DNA of 64,000 nucleotides from RBG-16-66-20 sp036262835 (GCA_036262835.1 DATAID010000021.1:1-64000); one strand, 5' to 3'; numbered from the stretch's first letter, positions 7,989-16,937 are shown. Made by a program: numbers and translations. Notes: generated by a model not told the origin, from the sequence alone.

Positions 7989-8856
7989 GGGGATGATGCT
8001 CTTTATGAAGCTGCTTCAGCCGCTCGCGCGCCACGTGCGTGTAGATCTGAGTGGTCGAAATGTCCGCGTGCCCGAGCAGCAGCTGCACCACGCGCAGGTC
8101 GGCACCGTGATTGATGAGGTGCGTGGCGAAGGCATGCCTGAGCACGTGCGGCGAGAGGTGCTTGCCGGGAACGGCGCGCGCGCCATAGCGCTTGATCACG
8201 TGCCAGAACGCTTCACGCGTCATCCCCTTGCCGCGCCCGGTGACGAAGAGATGGTCCGAAGTTCTCTTTTTCAGGATCTCGCTCCTCGCTTTCTTCGCAT
8301 AGCTCGCCACCCACTCGGCCGCCTCCTCGCCGATCGGCACGAGCCTTTCCTTCGAGCCCTTGCCCATGACGCGGACGACGTTCTGGTCCAGGCTCACCTC
8401 GAAGACCTTGAGGCCGACGAGCTCGGAGACGCGCAGGCCCGAGGCGTAGAGCACTTCCAGCATCGCGCGGTCGCGCAGGCCGAGCGAGGTCGTGACGTCG
8501 GGCGCCGCGAGGAGCGCTTCGACGTCCGCCTCGGAGAGCGTCTTGGGAAAGCGCGGGGTGCGCTTGGGCGGCTCCAGGCGCAGCGTGGGATCGGCGCGGA
8601 TCCGGCGCTCGCGCAGGCACCAGCCGTAGAAGCGCTTGAGGCTCGAGAGCATTCGCGCCGCGCTCGAGGCTTTGCCTTTTCTTGCCGAGAGGAACCGGAA
8701 GAGATCTTCCTCTTTCGCATTTTCCGGCGACATTCCTTTCAGAAAACGCGAGAGCTGTTCGAGGTCGCGGCGGTAGGACTGAAGCGTGTTCTTTGAAAGG
8801 CCGTCCTCGAGCCAGAGCGCGTCGCCGAAGGCATCCAGCGTGGCCGCCTTAGGCAT
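7981..8856 (-). CDS. xerD: tyrosine recombinase XerD
   Basis: Site-specific recombinase that resolves chromosome dimers at dif together with XerC. It has 291 residues with an N-terminal SAM-like DNA-binding domain (about 1-95) and a C-terminal catalytic domain. All active-site residues are present: Arg142 (SGLRVSELVGL), Lys166, His237 and Arg240 (HVLRHAFATHL), His263 (LLGHADISTTQIYTHV) and nucleophile Tyr272. No integron or phage genes flank it, so a housekeeping Xer protein is far likelier than a mobile integrase. XerC versus XerD is inferred from overall similarity. Confidence 0.93.
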   Translation of the reverse strand: MPKAATLDAFGDALWLEDGLSKNTLQSYRRDLEQLSRFLKGMSPENAKEEDLFRFLSARKGKASSAARMLSSLKRFYGWCLRERRIRADPTLRLEPPKRTPRFPKTLSEADVEALLAAPDVTTSLGLRDRAMLEVLYASGLRVSELVGLKVFEVSLDQNVVRVMGKGSKERLVPIGEEAAEWVASYAKKARSEILKKRTSDHLFVTGRGKGMTREAFWHVIKRYGARAVPGKHLSPHVLRHAFATHLINHGADLRVVQLLLGHADISTTQIYTHVARERLKQLHKEHHPRG

Positions 8857-9853
8857 GCGCGAGCTTCTCGATTCTGGCGAGCAGGTCCTCGGCGATCTCG
8901 ATGCCCTCGGCTCTCGCCTTTCTTTCGGTCGCGAAACGCCGCGCCCCGGGCAGGCGCACGCCTTGGTCGGCGAGCATCGCGCTGACGAGCGCCTCGACGC
9001 GCTCGAAATAGCGCTCGTGGCCCGTGAGCGCGCCCGGGTCGATCGCGAGGAAGGCGTGGCCGATGCGCGGCCTGTTCCCTTTGTCCGAAAAGAACGAATC
9101 GGCCTCGGGTCCGATCGCCGAGCCGGTGAGCGCGGCGCAGACGAGCTCGAAGGCGAGCGCGAGCATCGCGCCTTTCACGCCGCCGATCGGAAAGAGGCTG
9201 CCCTGCTCGATCGCTTCCCTGGGATCGGTGGTGGGTTTTCCGTCGCGGTCGAGCGCCCAGCCTTCCGGGATCTTCTCGCCCTTGGTCATCGCCATCATGA
9301 TCTTGCCGCGCACCACGGTCGTGAGCGCGAGATCAATGACGAGCGGCTCGCCTTCGGGCCGCGGAAAAGCAAAAGCGACCGGATCGGTGCCGAAGAGCGC
9401 CTTCTTTCCGCCCCAGGCCGGGATCGCCGCGGGCGAATTGGTGAACGCAATGCCGACCATGCCCGCGGCGGCAACCGGCAGCAGATGGATGCCGAGCACG
9501 CCGACGTGGCCGCTGTTGGTGATGCCGGCAAAGGCGATGCCGTTGCGGCGCGCGCGCTGGATGATCTCCTCGATCGCCCAGGCGCTCGACTCGTAGGGCA
9601 GGCCGTCGCGATTGTCGATGAGGCACGCGCCGCCCCGCTCGGAGGCCATCACCGGGCGCGCCGCGCCGTCGGCGCGATTGTTCCTGAGGAAGCCGCAGTA
9701 GAAAGGCACGCGCGAGAGGCCGTGCGTGGGAAGGCCGTGCTCTTCGGCGCGCACGAGGTGCCGCGCAGTGGCCGCCGCCATCACCGGATTGGCGCCCGCG
9801 CGCTCGAGCGCGTTTCGCGCGAGAACGAGCAATTCCTCCGGTTTCTTCTTCAT
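8849..9853 (-). CDS. Ldh2 (malate/L-lactate/sulfolactate) family dehydrogenase
   Basis: NAD(P)-dependent 2-hydroxyacid dehydrogenase of the Ldh2/ComC fold, which is unrelated to Rossmann LDH. It has 334 residues. Family features include the EEHGLPTHGLSRVPFYC motif near residue 40, the segment GIAFAGITNSGHVGVLGIH, GTDPVAFAFPRP, and IGGVKGAMLALAFELVCAAL. Members act on malate, ureidoglycolate, Delta1-piperideine-2-carboxylate or (R)-sulfolactate, and the sequence alone does not decide which. It begins the ldh2-xerD-ybaK transcript and diverges from the dienelactone hydrolase across 28 A+T-rich bases. A possible link to the SuyAB-like genes at 20793-22257 is noted under findings. Confidence 0.88.
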   Translation of the reverse strand: MKKKPEELLVLARNALERAGANPVMAAATARHLVRAEEHGLPTHGLSRVPFYCGFLRNNRADGAARPVMASERGGACLIDNRDGLPYESSAWAIEEIIQRARRNGIAFAGITNSGHVGVLGIHLLPVAAAGMVGIAFTNSPAAIPAWGGKKALFGTDPVAFAFPRPEGEPLVIDLALTTVVRGKIMMAMTKGEKIPEGWALDRDGKPTTDPREAIEQGSLFPIGGVKGAMLALAFELVCAALTGSAIGPEADSFFSDKGNRPRIGHAFLAIDPGALTGHERYFERVEALVSAMLADQGVRLPGARRFATERKARAEGIEIAEDLLARIEKLAHA

Positions 9854-9881
9854 AATATTTCATTCTAAAGGAGGAGCAATC

Positions 9882-10553
9882 ATGGGCAAGTTCATCGAGC
9901 TGGCCGCGTCCGACGGCCACAAGTTCGCCGCGTACGTTGCGGAACCGTCGGGCAAGGCGCGCGGCGGCGTGGTGGTGATCCCCGAGATCTTCGGCGTCAA
10001 CAGCCATATCCAGGCGACCACGGACGGCTTTGCCGCCGATGGTTACCGGGCCGTTTCGCCCGCGATGTTCGATCGCGTGCAGCGCAACTACGACACCGGC
10101 TACTCGCAGCCCGAAATCCAGGCGGGCGTCGCCATCATGCAGAAGCTCGATCCCAAAAACAGCCTCATGGATGTGCAGGCCGCCATCACGGAGGCCGCCA
10201 AGGGCGGCAAGGTCGGCATCGTCGGCTACTGTTTCGGCGGCACCGTGACCTGGCTCGCCGCGGCGAAAGCGAGCGGGCTTTCCTGCGCGGTCCCCTACTA
10301 CGGCGGCGGCATGCCGGGCCTCATCAACGAGAAGCCGAAGGTGCCGACGATGTGCCACTTCGGCGAGCAGGACCAGTCGCCGACGCTCGCGCAGGCGAAG
10401 GAGATCGCCGCCAGGCACCCGGAGATCACCGCGCACTTCTATGCCGGCGCCGGGCATGGCTTCAACTGCGACCAGCGCGGCTCGTGGAACGCGGAGGCCG
10501 CGAAGCTCGCGCGGAGCCGAACGATCGAGTTTTTCCGGAAGCACATCGGCTAG
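9882..10553 (+). CDS. dienelactone hydrolase family protein
   Basis: Alpha/beta hydrolase of the carboxymethylenebutenolidase family, which opens dienelactones in chlorocatechol breakdown; many homologues are general esterases. It has 223 residues, within the family range. The catalytic triad is readable: Cys117 in GIVGYCFGG, Asp164 in FGEQDQSP and His192 in AGAGHGFNC. The ATG at 9882 is preceded by a near-perfect AAAGGAGGAGC ribosome-binding site. The CurA-like reductase follows after 4 bases. No other chloroaromatic genes are nearby, so the substrate is unknown. Confidence 0.93.
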   Translation: MGKFIELAASDGHKFAAYVAEPSGKARGGVVVIPEIFGVNSHIQATTDGFAADGYRAVSPAMFDRVQRNYDTGYSQPEIQAGVAIMQKLDPKNSLMDVQAAITEAAKGGKVGIVGYCFGGTVTWLAAAKASGLSCAVPYYGGGMPGLINEKPKVPTMCHFGEQDQSPTLAQAKEIAARHPEITAHFYAGAGHGFNCDQRGSWNAEAAKLARSRTIEFFRKHIG

Positions 10554-10557
10554 CGCC

Positions 10558-11574
10558 ATGGCGCCGCAAAATCGCCAATACCGCCTCGCCGCACGCCCGG
10601 TCGGCATGGCGAAGGCGAGCGACTGGAGCTTCACCAGCGAGCCCGTCGCCGATCCGGCCGAGGGCCAGGTGCTCGTCAAGGTGCTGCAGTTGTCCCTGGA
10701 TCCGGCGATGCGCGGCTGGATGAACGAGGGACGCAGCTATATCCCGCCGGTGGGCATCGGCGAGGTGATGCGCGCGATCGGCATCGGCAAAGTGCAGGCC
10801 TCGAAAAATCCGGCCTTCGCAGCGGGCGACCTCGTGACGGGCGGCTTCGGCATCCAGGAGTACTGCCTCGTTGCCGACCCCAAGAAGCTCGGCCTGCACA
10901 AGATAGATCCGCGCCTGGGCACGCCCGCCCAGTGGCTGAACGCGCTCGGCATGCCGGGCATGACCGCCTATTTCGGCCTTCTCGAAGTCGGCCAGCCCAA
11001 GGAAGGCGATACGGTGGTCGTCTCGGGCGCCGCGGGCGCCGTCGGCCAGACCGTGGGACAAGTCGCGCGCATCAAGGGCTGCCGCGTCGTCGGCATCGCG
11101 GGCGGCAAGGCAAAGTGCGATTTCGTCGTGAACGAGCTCAAGTTCGACGCCTGCATCGACTACAAGACCGGAAACGTCCGCGACGGCCTGAAGCAGCACT
11201 GCCCGAACGGGGTGGATGTCTACTTCGACAACGTCGGCGGCGAGATCCTGGATGTCGTGCTCACGCGCATCAACAGGCACGCGCGCATCGTGATCTGCGG
11301 CGCGATCTCCCAGTACAACAACACCACGCCCGTGAAAGGCCCGAGCAACTACATGATGCTGCTGGTGGCGCGCGCCCGCATGCAGGGCATGGTGGTCTTC
11401 GACTACGCCGACCGGTACGGCGAGGCAGTGAAGCAGATCGCGCAGTGGATGAAGGAAGGCAAGTTCCTCTCCAAAGAGGATGTGGTGCCGGGGATCGAGA
11501 ATTTTCCCGCGACCATGAACAAGCTCTTCAGCGGCGAGAACTTCGGCAAGCTCGTCCTGAAGATCGCCGACTAG
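10558..11574 (+). CDS. NADP-dependent oxidoreductase, CurA/leukotriene B4 dehydrogenase type
   Basis: Zinc-independent medium-chain reductase that reduces alpha,beta-unsaturated ketones or aldehydes with NADPH. It has 338 residues from the ATG at 10558. The family N-terminus contains LQLSLDPAMRGWMNEGRSY, the nucleotide-binding segment is VVSGAAGAVGQTVGQVARIK, and later VDVYFDNVGGEILDVVL and ICGAISQYN are typical of CurA and PTGR1-like enzymes. No structural-zinc cysteine cluster is present. It is co-transcribed with the dienelactone hydrolase. Its TAG stop overlaps the TAG stop of the opposing flavoprotein gene in a shared CTAG. Confidence 0.93.
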   Translation: MAPQNRQYRLAARPVGMAKASDWSFTSEPVADPAEGQVLVKVLQLSLDPAMRGWMNEGRSYIPPVGIGEVMRAIGIGKVQASKNPAFAAGDLVTGGFGIQEYCLVADPKKLGLHKIDPRLGTPAQWLNALGMPGMTAYFGLLEVGQPKEGDTVVVSGAAGAVGQTVGQVARIKGCRVVGIAGGKAKCDFVVNELKFDACIDYKTGNVRDGLKQHCPNGVDVYFDNVGGEILDVVLTRINRHARIVICGAISQYNNTTPVKGPSNYMMLLVARARMQGMVVFDYADRYGEAVKQIAQWMKEGKFLSKEDVVPGIENFPATMNKLFSGENFGKLVLKIAD

Positions 11575-13292
11575 GCTGCCGTCTTCAGAAGGGTTTGTCC
11601 CGGCTTCACCCGGGTGAAGGCAACCGGCATCGTGCTGGTCTCCAGCTTTCCGTCCTTCATCTTCGAGCGAATGAAAAAGGACCCCTCGAGCGAGCCCGCG
11701 TCCGGGTAGTCCTCGCGGAAGTGCGCGCCGCGCGAATCGGTGCGCGCAAGGGCGGCGTTGGCGATCACCCTGCTTACCTGCACGAGGCTCTTCAGATTCA
11801 GCCAGTCGTGCCAGGTGAGGTTGAACGCCCGGTTCCCGTCCGCGACGCCGGTTCGGCTCAGTTCTTCTTCCAGCGAATTCAATTCTGTCAGCGCGGCGCG
11901 AAGTCCGGCTTCGTTCCGGATGATGCCGACCTTCTGCCACATCACCTCATAGAGCCGCTCGCGCAGCGGCTCGAGGGAGGACGGCTTCGCGCTGAACGGG
12001 GTTTCGCTTGCAGAAATGGCTTTTTCGATTCGAGAAGAATCAGGGTCGGCAAACCCCTTTCCCTTCACCCATTCCGCCATCACGTCGCCGGCCACCGCGC
12101 CGAAGACGGTCGAGTTGGCGACGCCGTTGCCGCCAAGGCGGTTTGCGCCGTGCACGCCGCCCGCGTCCTCGCCGGCGACGAAAAGCCCCATCAATTCTGT
12201 CGAGCAGTCGGGCGTGAATTCGACGCCGCCCATCATGTAGTGCGCCGTGGGCACGACCTCGACCAAGCCGCCCGCGAGGTCGAAGCCACAATCGGCGCAG
12301 CGCTCGACCATGCCGCGGAACTGTTTTCTGACTTCGTCCTGATTCAGGTGATTCATCGCAATGAAGAGGCCCCCATTGGGACTGGTATTGCCCTTGCGCA
12401 TCTCCATGAACATCGCCCGCGACACGAAGTCGCGCGTGGCGCGCTCGGCCTTCGGGTCGTACTTCGGCATGAAGCGCTCTTTGGCGCCGTTCAGGAGGTA
12501 GCCGCCCGCGCCGCGCAAGCCCTCCTCGAGCACCGTGCCCGTCATGCGCGTGTGCGTCCCGGCGAGGAGGCCGGTGGGGTGGAACTGGACCATCTCCATG
12601 TCGCGCAGCGGCAGCCCCGCGCGCAGCGCCATGGCGAGCCCGTCGCAGGTCTTGTCGCCCGAGGGCGTGTGGTACTTGTACATGGTCGGCCCGCCGCCGG
12701 TAGCGAGCAGCACCGCCTTGGCGCGCACGAGCATGTACTCGCCGGTGCGCATGTCGATGAAAAGGACGCCGGCGATTCTTGTGTTGCCTTCGTCCTTTAT
12801 CAATTCAACGGCTCTGAATTCTTCAAGCCGGTTGATCTTGCGCGCCCAGACCTGCTCGGCGAGCCGGTTGATGATCTCGATGCCGGTGAGGTCGCCCTTG
12901 TGCACCGTGCGGTCGAACGTCTGGCCGGCGAACGCCTTCTGGTGCACCGTGCCGTCGGGATTGCGGTCGAAGAAGCAGCCGAGCTCGTTCTCGAGCTCGT
13001 GGATGCGCTCGATCGCGAGTGTCACCAGCTTCCACGCGAGTTCCTGGTCGGGCAGCCACTTGCCGCCCTCGATCGTGTCCATGAAATGGCGCTCGATCGA
13101 ATCCTCCTTCGCGAGCGCCACGTTGTAGCCGCCCTGCACCATGCGCGTGCAGCCGCACTTGCCGAGGAGCCCCTTCACCGCAACGGTGATGGAGAGCGAC
13201 GGGTCCGCCTTGTGCGCGTGCAGCGCGGCGAAGAGCCCCGCGCCGCCCGAGCCGAGGATCAGGATGTCCGTGTCGAGGGTTTGATGAACCAT
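11571..13292 (-). CDS. succinate dehydrogenase/fumarate reductase-like flavoprotein subunit
   Basis: FAD-binding subunit of the SdhA/FrdA/L-aspartate oxidase superfamily, interconverting succinate and fumarate or a related pair. It has 573 residues. The FAD dinucleotide motif is DILILGSGGAGLFAALHAH. Substrate-site segments include VQFHPTG, LEEGLRGAGGYLLN, AHYMMGGVEF and AGEDAGGVHGANRLGGNGVA. The stretch that carries the covalent-FAD histidine in canonical SdhA/FrdA (RSHTVxAxGG) reads KCGCTRMVQGGYNVAL here, so the covalent attachment site appears absent. It is the last gene of the long minus-strand operon, overlaps the TRAP gene by 34 bases, and is separated from its presumed SdhB partner by six genes. 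Confidence 0.92.
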   Translation of the reverse strand: MVHQTLDTDILILGSGGAGLFAALHAHKADPSLSITVAVKGLLGKCGCTRMVQGGYNVALAKEDSIERHFMDTIEGGKWLPDQELAWKLVTLAIERIHELENELGCFFDRNPDGTVHQKAFAGQTFDRTVHKGDLTGIEIINRLAEQVWARKINRLEEFRAVELIKDEGNTRIAGVLFIDMRTGEYMLVRAKAVLLATGGGPTMYKYHTPSGDKTCDGLAMALRAGLPLRDMEMVQFHPTGLLAGTHTRMTGTVLEEGLRGAGGYLLNGAKERFMPKYDPKAERATRDFVSRAMFMEMRKGNTSPNGGLFIAMNHLNQDEVRKQFRGMVERCADCGFDLAGGLVEVVPTAHYMMGGVEFTPDCSTELMGLFVAGEDAGGVHGANRLGGNGVANSTVFGAVAGDVMAEWVKGKGFADPDSSRIEKAISASETPFSAKPSSLEPLRERLYEVMWQKVGIIRNEAGLRAALTELNSLEEELSRTGVADGNRAFNLTWHDWLNLKSLVQVSRVIANAALARTDSRGAHFREDYPDAGSLEGSFFIRSKMKDGKLETSTMPVAFTRVKPGQTLLKTAA

Positions 13293-15286
13293 TGCAGCGC
13301 CAGCACGATCGCCACGAGCGCGAAGCCGACGGCGTCGAAAAGCGTCTTCGGGTAGACGAGCAGGAACCCGGCGACGATCAGCATCCAGCGCTCATACCAG
13401 GGTGTGCGGCGGATGAGCCAGCCCTGGAAGCCGCCGGCGATAGCGACGATGCCGACCGCGGCGGTGAGCGTGACGGTGGCGATCGAGAGCCAGTCGGCAT
13501 TGGCGAGCGTCTTGGTCGAGCCGGTGAGAAGGAGCCCGGTGCCGCTCGGGTCGAGCACGAACATGAAGGGCACGAGAAAGGCGGGCGTCGTGTACTTCCA
13601 GCACTGCAGCGTCGTCTTGTACGGATCCCCGCCCGTGATCGCGGCCGCGGCGAAGGGCGAGAGCGCCGTGGGCGGCGAGACTTCCGAGAGCACCGCGTAA
13701 TAGAAGACGAACATGTGCGCGGCGAAGTCGGGCACTTTCAGCGCGATCAGCGCCGGCGCGGCGATGACGGCGCAGATGATGTAGCTCGCCGTCACCGGCA
13801 CCGCCAGGCCGACGATCCAGACGATGAGCGCGGTGAAGATCGCCGTGAGCAGGAGCGAATTGCCGGCGTAGGCGAGCACGATCGAGCTGAATTTCAGCCC
13901 GAGACCGGTGAGCGTCACCACGCCGACGATGATGCCGGCGCCCGCGCAGGTCGCGGCCACGTTCAGCACGGCGAGCGAGCCGTCCTTCAGCGCCTTCATC
14001 AGGCCCGACTCGGTGAGGTTTTTCCAAAAAGGCTTTTTCTCGAAAGTCAGAAGCGCGGTGTCGCGACGCAGGAAGCTCGTCGCGAGCGACACCACGGTCG
14101 CCCAGAACACCGAGAGCTCGGGGGACAGGGAGAACGGCGGCGACATGAAGACGATGATCGCGACGAGCGAAAGGAAGTGGAACCAGTAGCGGCGCGCGAT
14201 CGTCCACGCGCTCTCGACGCTCGCAAAGGTGACGTCCTTCATGCCGAACTTGCGCACGTCGATCTCGACCATGACGAAGAGCGCGAGGTAGTAGAGGCAG
14301 GTCGGAATCGCCGCCATGAGCAGCACGTCGAGGTAGGAGATCTTCAGGAACTCGGCGATGATGAAGGCCGCTGCGCCAAGCACCGGCGGGGAGATGATCG
14401 CGCCGAGGCCCCCGGCCGAGAGCAGGCCGCCCGCCTCCTCCTTGCTGTAGCCGACCTTCGCGAGCATCGGTGCGGCGACCGAGCCCAGCGTGACCGTGGT
14501 GGCAACGCCCGAGCCCGAGGGCCCGCCGAGCAGGAACGAGGCGAGAGTCACGGTGCGCCCGGCGCTCGTCGGCTTGCCGCCCATCGCCGCGAAGGAAAAG
14601 TCGATGTAGAACTTGCCCGCTCCCGAGTGCTGCAGGAACGCGCCGTAGATGGTGAACAGGATGATCAGGCTCGAGGAGACGCTGATCGCCGTGCCGTAGA
14701 TGCCCTCGAGCGTCATGTACATGTGGCCGACGAGGCGCGGGATCTCATAGTCCTTGTGCGTCCAGGGCGCCGGCAGGCTCTCGCCGAAGAACGCGTAGGC
14801 GAGGAAACAGGAGGTGATGAACGGCAGGATCCAGCCGCTCGTGCGCCGCATCGCCTCGAGGATAAGGAGGATGAGGGCGACGCCGAAGGCGACATCCCAG
14901 TTCGTCGGCAGGATCGAGCGGTCGAAGAAGTCGTCGCCCCCGCCGATCAGGTAGGCCGAGGTCGCCACGCCGAGCAGCGCGAGCGCCCAGTCCCACCACA
15001 TGACGCGGTGCCGGTAGCGCTTCGCGACCGGGAAGACGAGAAAAGCGAGGAAGAGCACGAAGGCGACGTGAATCGCGCGCAGATACTCCGGGCGCACGAT
15101 GGCGTAGGCGGTATAGAGGTGAAAAAGCGACATCGACACCGCGACCGCCGCCACCAGGGCCGCGAGCAGCCCGGCGTGCTTGTTCTGCACGCCCTCCTCG
15201 CGCTCGATCATCTCCTCGGCGCGCGCGAGCGCCGCCTCGCTCACCTCGGCGGCAGGCTGGTGTATGCGCGCGACTTCTTCGCTCAT
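13259..15286 (-). CDS. TRAP transporter fused permease (4TM/12TM, TAXI-associated)
   Basis: Single-chain DctQ-DctM fusion permease that imports organic acids using the ion gradient, with a TAXI-family receptor. At 675 residues it has the usual fused size, with many hydrophobic segments throughout. The DctM half contains GGPSGSGVATTVTLGSVAAP, EAGGLLSAGGLGAIISPPVLGAAAF and AVLSEVSPPTALSPFAAAAI, hallmark TRAP large-subunit stretches. The N-terminal 40 residues are acidic and cytoplasmic. The receptor gene lies immediately upstream, with a hairpin in the 67-base spacer. Confidence 0.95.
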   Translation of the reverse strand: MSEEVARIHQPAAEVSEAALARAEEMIEREEGVQNKHAGLLAALVAAVAVSMSLFHLYTAYAIVRPEYLRAIHVAFVLFLAFLVFPVAKRYRHRVMWWDWALALLGVATSAYLIGGGDDFFDRSILPTNWDVAFGVALILLILEAMRRTSGWILPFITSCFLAYAFFGESLPAPWTHKDYEIPRLVGHMYMTLEGIYGTAISVSSSLIILFTIYGAFLQHSGAGKFYIDFSFAAMGGKPTSAGRTVTLASFLLGGPSGSGVATTVTLGSVAAPMLAKVGYSKEEAGGLLSAGGLGAIISPPVLGAAAFIIAEFLKISYLDVLLMAAIPTCLYYLALFVMVEIDVRKFGMKDVTFASVESAWTIARRYWFHFLSLVAIIVFMSPPFSLSPELSVFWATVVSLATSFLRRDTALLTFEKKPFWKNLTESGLMKALKDGSLAVLNVAATCAGAGIIVGVVTLTGLGLKFSSIVLAYAGNSLLLTAIFTALIVWIVGLAVPVTASYIICAVIAAPALIALKVPDFAAHMFVFYYAVLSEVSPPTALSPFAAAAITGGDPYKTTLQCWKYTTPAFLVPFMFVLDPSGTGLLLTGSTKTLANADWLSIATVTLTAAVGIVAIAGGFQGWLIRRTPWYERWMLIVAGFLLVYPKTLFDAVGFALVAIVLALQWFIKPSTRTS

Positions 15287-15300
15287 CGATCCCCCTCAGA

Positions 15301-15333
15301 AAGCGAAAAGCCCCGCCAGAGCCTGGACGGGGC
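15301..15333 (-). terminator. hairpin plus T-run between TAXI receptor and TRAP permease
   Basis: On the minus strand a GCCCCG / CGGGGC stem continues as CCAG / CTGG with one bulged T and a GCT loop, followed by CTTTTCGCTTT. This looks like a partial terminator or an mRNA-stabilising hairpin that would keep receptor expression above permease expression. Confidence 0.55.
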
Positions 15334-15353
15334 CTTGTTGCCCGGGCCGGACC

Positions 15354-16310
15354 TTAATCCAGCTTGACGCCTTTTTCCTTGAAGTACTTGAGCGCGCCCG
15401 GGTGCCAGGGAATGCCGCCCGTCGCCGCGGTCTTCTGGTTCTCCAGCTTGAAGTTCGCCGCTTCCTTGTGCACGCGGATCAGGTCCTCGCGATGGTCGAA
15501 AATCGCCTTCACGATGTTGTAGGCCGTCTTCTCGTCCATGCTCTGGTGCGCGACGAGGGTATTCATCACCGTCGCCTGATGGTTATCCGCATCCATCCCC
15601 TTGTAGGTGTCCTTCGGGATGATGTCCTTCACGTACAGGTCGCCGTACTTCTTGTTCATGGCCGGCACCAGGTCGGCATGGTCGATCATCTTGATCTTTT
15701 TCCCCGGCGTATTGGCCAGATCGGTCAGGGCCGACGTGGGCAGGCCGCCGACGAAGAAGAACGCGTCGATCTTCCCGTCCTTCAGCGCGCCCACCGATTC
15801 CGAGGCGCCGAGGCGCTCGCGCTTCATGTCCTTGTCCTTGTCCATGCCCGCCGCCTCAATGATGCGGAACGCCATCACCTCGGTGGCGCTGCCGCCCGAG
15901 CCGGTCGAGACGCGCTTGCCTTTCAGATCGGACATTTTCGTGATGCCGGTGCCCTCCACGGTCGCGATTTGCATATGGTTCGGGTAAAGCACCATGAGCG
16001 TGCGCACCGGTACGGCCTTGCCCGTGAACTTGTCCTGTCCCTTGTAGGCATCGACGGCAGCGTCGACCATCGTCAGTGCGATGTAAGGCTTGCCGGTGCC
16101 GATGAGCTGCAGGTTGGCGACCGAGCCGCCGGTCACCTCGGCGGTCGCCTGCATGCCGGGAATGAACTTCGAGAAGACCGCGGCCATGCCGCCGCCCAGC
16201 GGGTAGTACACGCCGCCGGTCCCCCCGGTGGCGATCGACAGGTTCTGCGCCTGCGCGGCGCCGGTGAGCGCGAGAGCAAGCGCCGCCGCAAATCGAATGA
16301 TCGTTTTCAT
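15354..16310 (-). CDS. TAXI family TRAP transporter solute-binding receptor
   Basis: Periplasmic receptor delivering its ligand to the TRAP permease encoded downstream. It has 318 residues from the ATG at 16310, chosen over the codon four positions upstream because GGAGGGGAC precedes it. The signal peptide is MKTIIRFAAALALALTGAAQA with cleavage before QNLSIATGGTGGVYYPLGGG, the diagnostic TAXI start. Later family segments include LKGKRVSTGSGGSATEVMA and VGGLPTSALTDLA. Known TAXI ligands include glutamate and other carboxylates; this one is unknown. Confidence 0.95.
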   Translation of the reverse strand: MKTIIRFAAALALALTGAAQAQNLSIATGGTGGVYYPLGGGMAAVFSKFIPGMQATAEVTGGSVANLQLIGTGKPYIALTMVDAAVDAYKGQDKFTGKAVPVRTLMVLYPNHMQIATVEGTGITKMSDLKGKRVSTGSGGSATEVMAFRIIEAAGMDKDKDMKRERLGASESVGALKDGKIDAFFFVGGLPTSALTDLANTPGKKIKMIDHADLVPAMNKKYGDLYVKDIIPKDTYKGMDADNHQATVMNTLVAHQSMDEKTAYNIVKAIFDHREDLIRVHKEAANFKLENQKTAATGGIPWHPGALKYFKEKGVKLD

Positions 16311-16340
16311 TGTCCCCTCCATTTTGGGTACCGAATTTTA

Positions 16341-16931
16341 TTACGTCTTCACGCCCAGGCTCGCGAGCGCCTTGGCGCGCCGCTGCCCGGCATCGCTTTT
16401 CACCTGCGAGTACAGGCTCCCGCCGTGGCTGTCCATCGCGACCACGAGCGGCCCGAAGCCGCGCACGCGGAACTTCCAGAGCGATTCCGGGTGCAGGTCG
16501 TCCAGGTCCACATCCTCGATCGCCTCGACCCAGGTGGTCTCGAGCGCCGCGGCGCCGCCGACGATGGCGAGGTAGGCGCCGCCGAGCTCGGAAAAGGCCT
16601 TCAGCGAACCTTCTCTCAAGCCTCCTTTTCCAATCACCAGCCGCACGCCGTACTGCTCCATCAGCGGGCGCGTGAAGCGCTCCATGCGGTCGCTCGTCGT
16701 CGTGCCCACGCAGATCGGCTCGTAGCGCGAGCCGACCTTTTTCACGCTCGGCGCGGTGTGGATGACCGCGTGCCCTCGCAGGTCGAAGCGCGTCTTGCGG
16801 CCACGGTCGAACATGTGGATGTGCGTGGCGTCGCGGATGCCGAAGAGCGTCCCGTTCAGCGTGACCGTGTCGTTGATGCGGAGCTTGCGCACGACCTCTT
16901 CGGACAACGGGGCGCTCAAGTCGTAGTGCAT
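16341..16931 (-). CDS. class I fumarase / L-tartrate dehydratase beta subunit
   Basis: C-terminal-domain subunit of an Fe-S hydro-lyase (FumA beta domain / TtdB family). It has 196 residues, close to TtdB. Recognisable segments are VTLNGTLFGIRDATHIHMFD, FDLRGHAVIHTAPSVKKVG, CVGTTTSDRMERFTRPLM, and ALETTWVEAIEDVDLDDLHP near the C-terminus. It follows the alpha subunit with a 6-base gap. The split architecture fits either a two-subunit fumarase or tartrate dehydratase; the neighbouring SDH-like genes favour fumarate chemistry, but that is inference. Confidence 0.92.
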   Translation of the reverse strand: MHYDLSAPLSEEVVRKLRINDTVTLNGTLFGIRDATHIHMFDRGRKTRFDLRGHAVIHTAPSVKKVGSRYEPICVGTTTSDRMERFTRPLMEQYGVRLVIGKGGLREGSLKAFSELGGAYLAIVGGAAALETTWVEAIEDVDLDDLHPESLWKFRVRGFGPLVVAMDSHGGSLYSQVKSDAGQRRAKALASLGVKT

Positions 16932-16937
16932 CGCGTC

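Noticed and set aside
7981..8856. XerD as an integrase of a mobile element
   Set aside because: No attachment-site repeats, phage or plasmid genes are adjacent, and it is embedded in a housekeeping cluster.
9854..9881. Operator or promoter in the A+T-rich gap between the Ldh2 and dienelactone hydrolase genes
   Set aside because: At 28 bases it is fully accounted for by two divergent ribosome-binding sites; no palindrome or paired -35/-10 could be fitted.
10932..13355. 807-codon plus-strand frame across the CurA and flavoprotein genes
   Set aside because: It is a shadow of both genes; composition is Arg/His/Ala-biased and no domain is visible.
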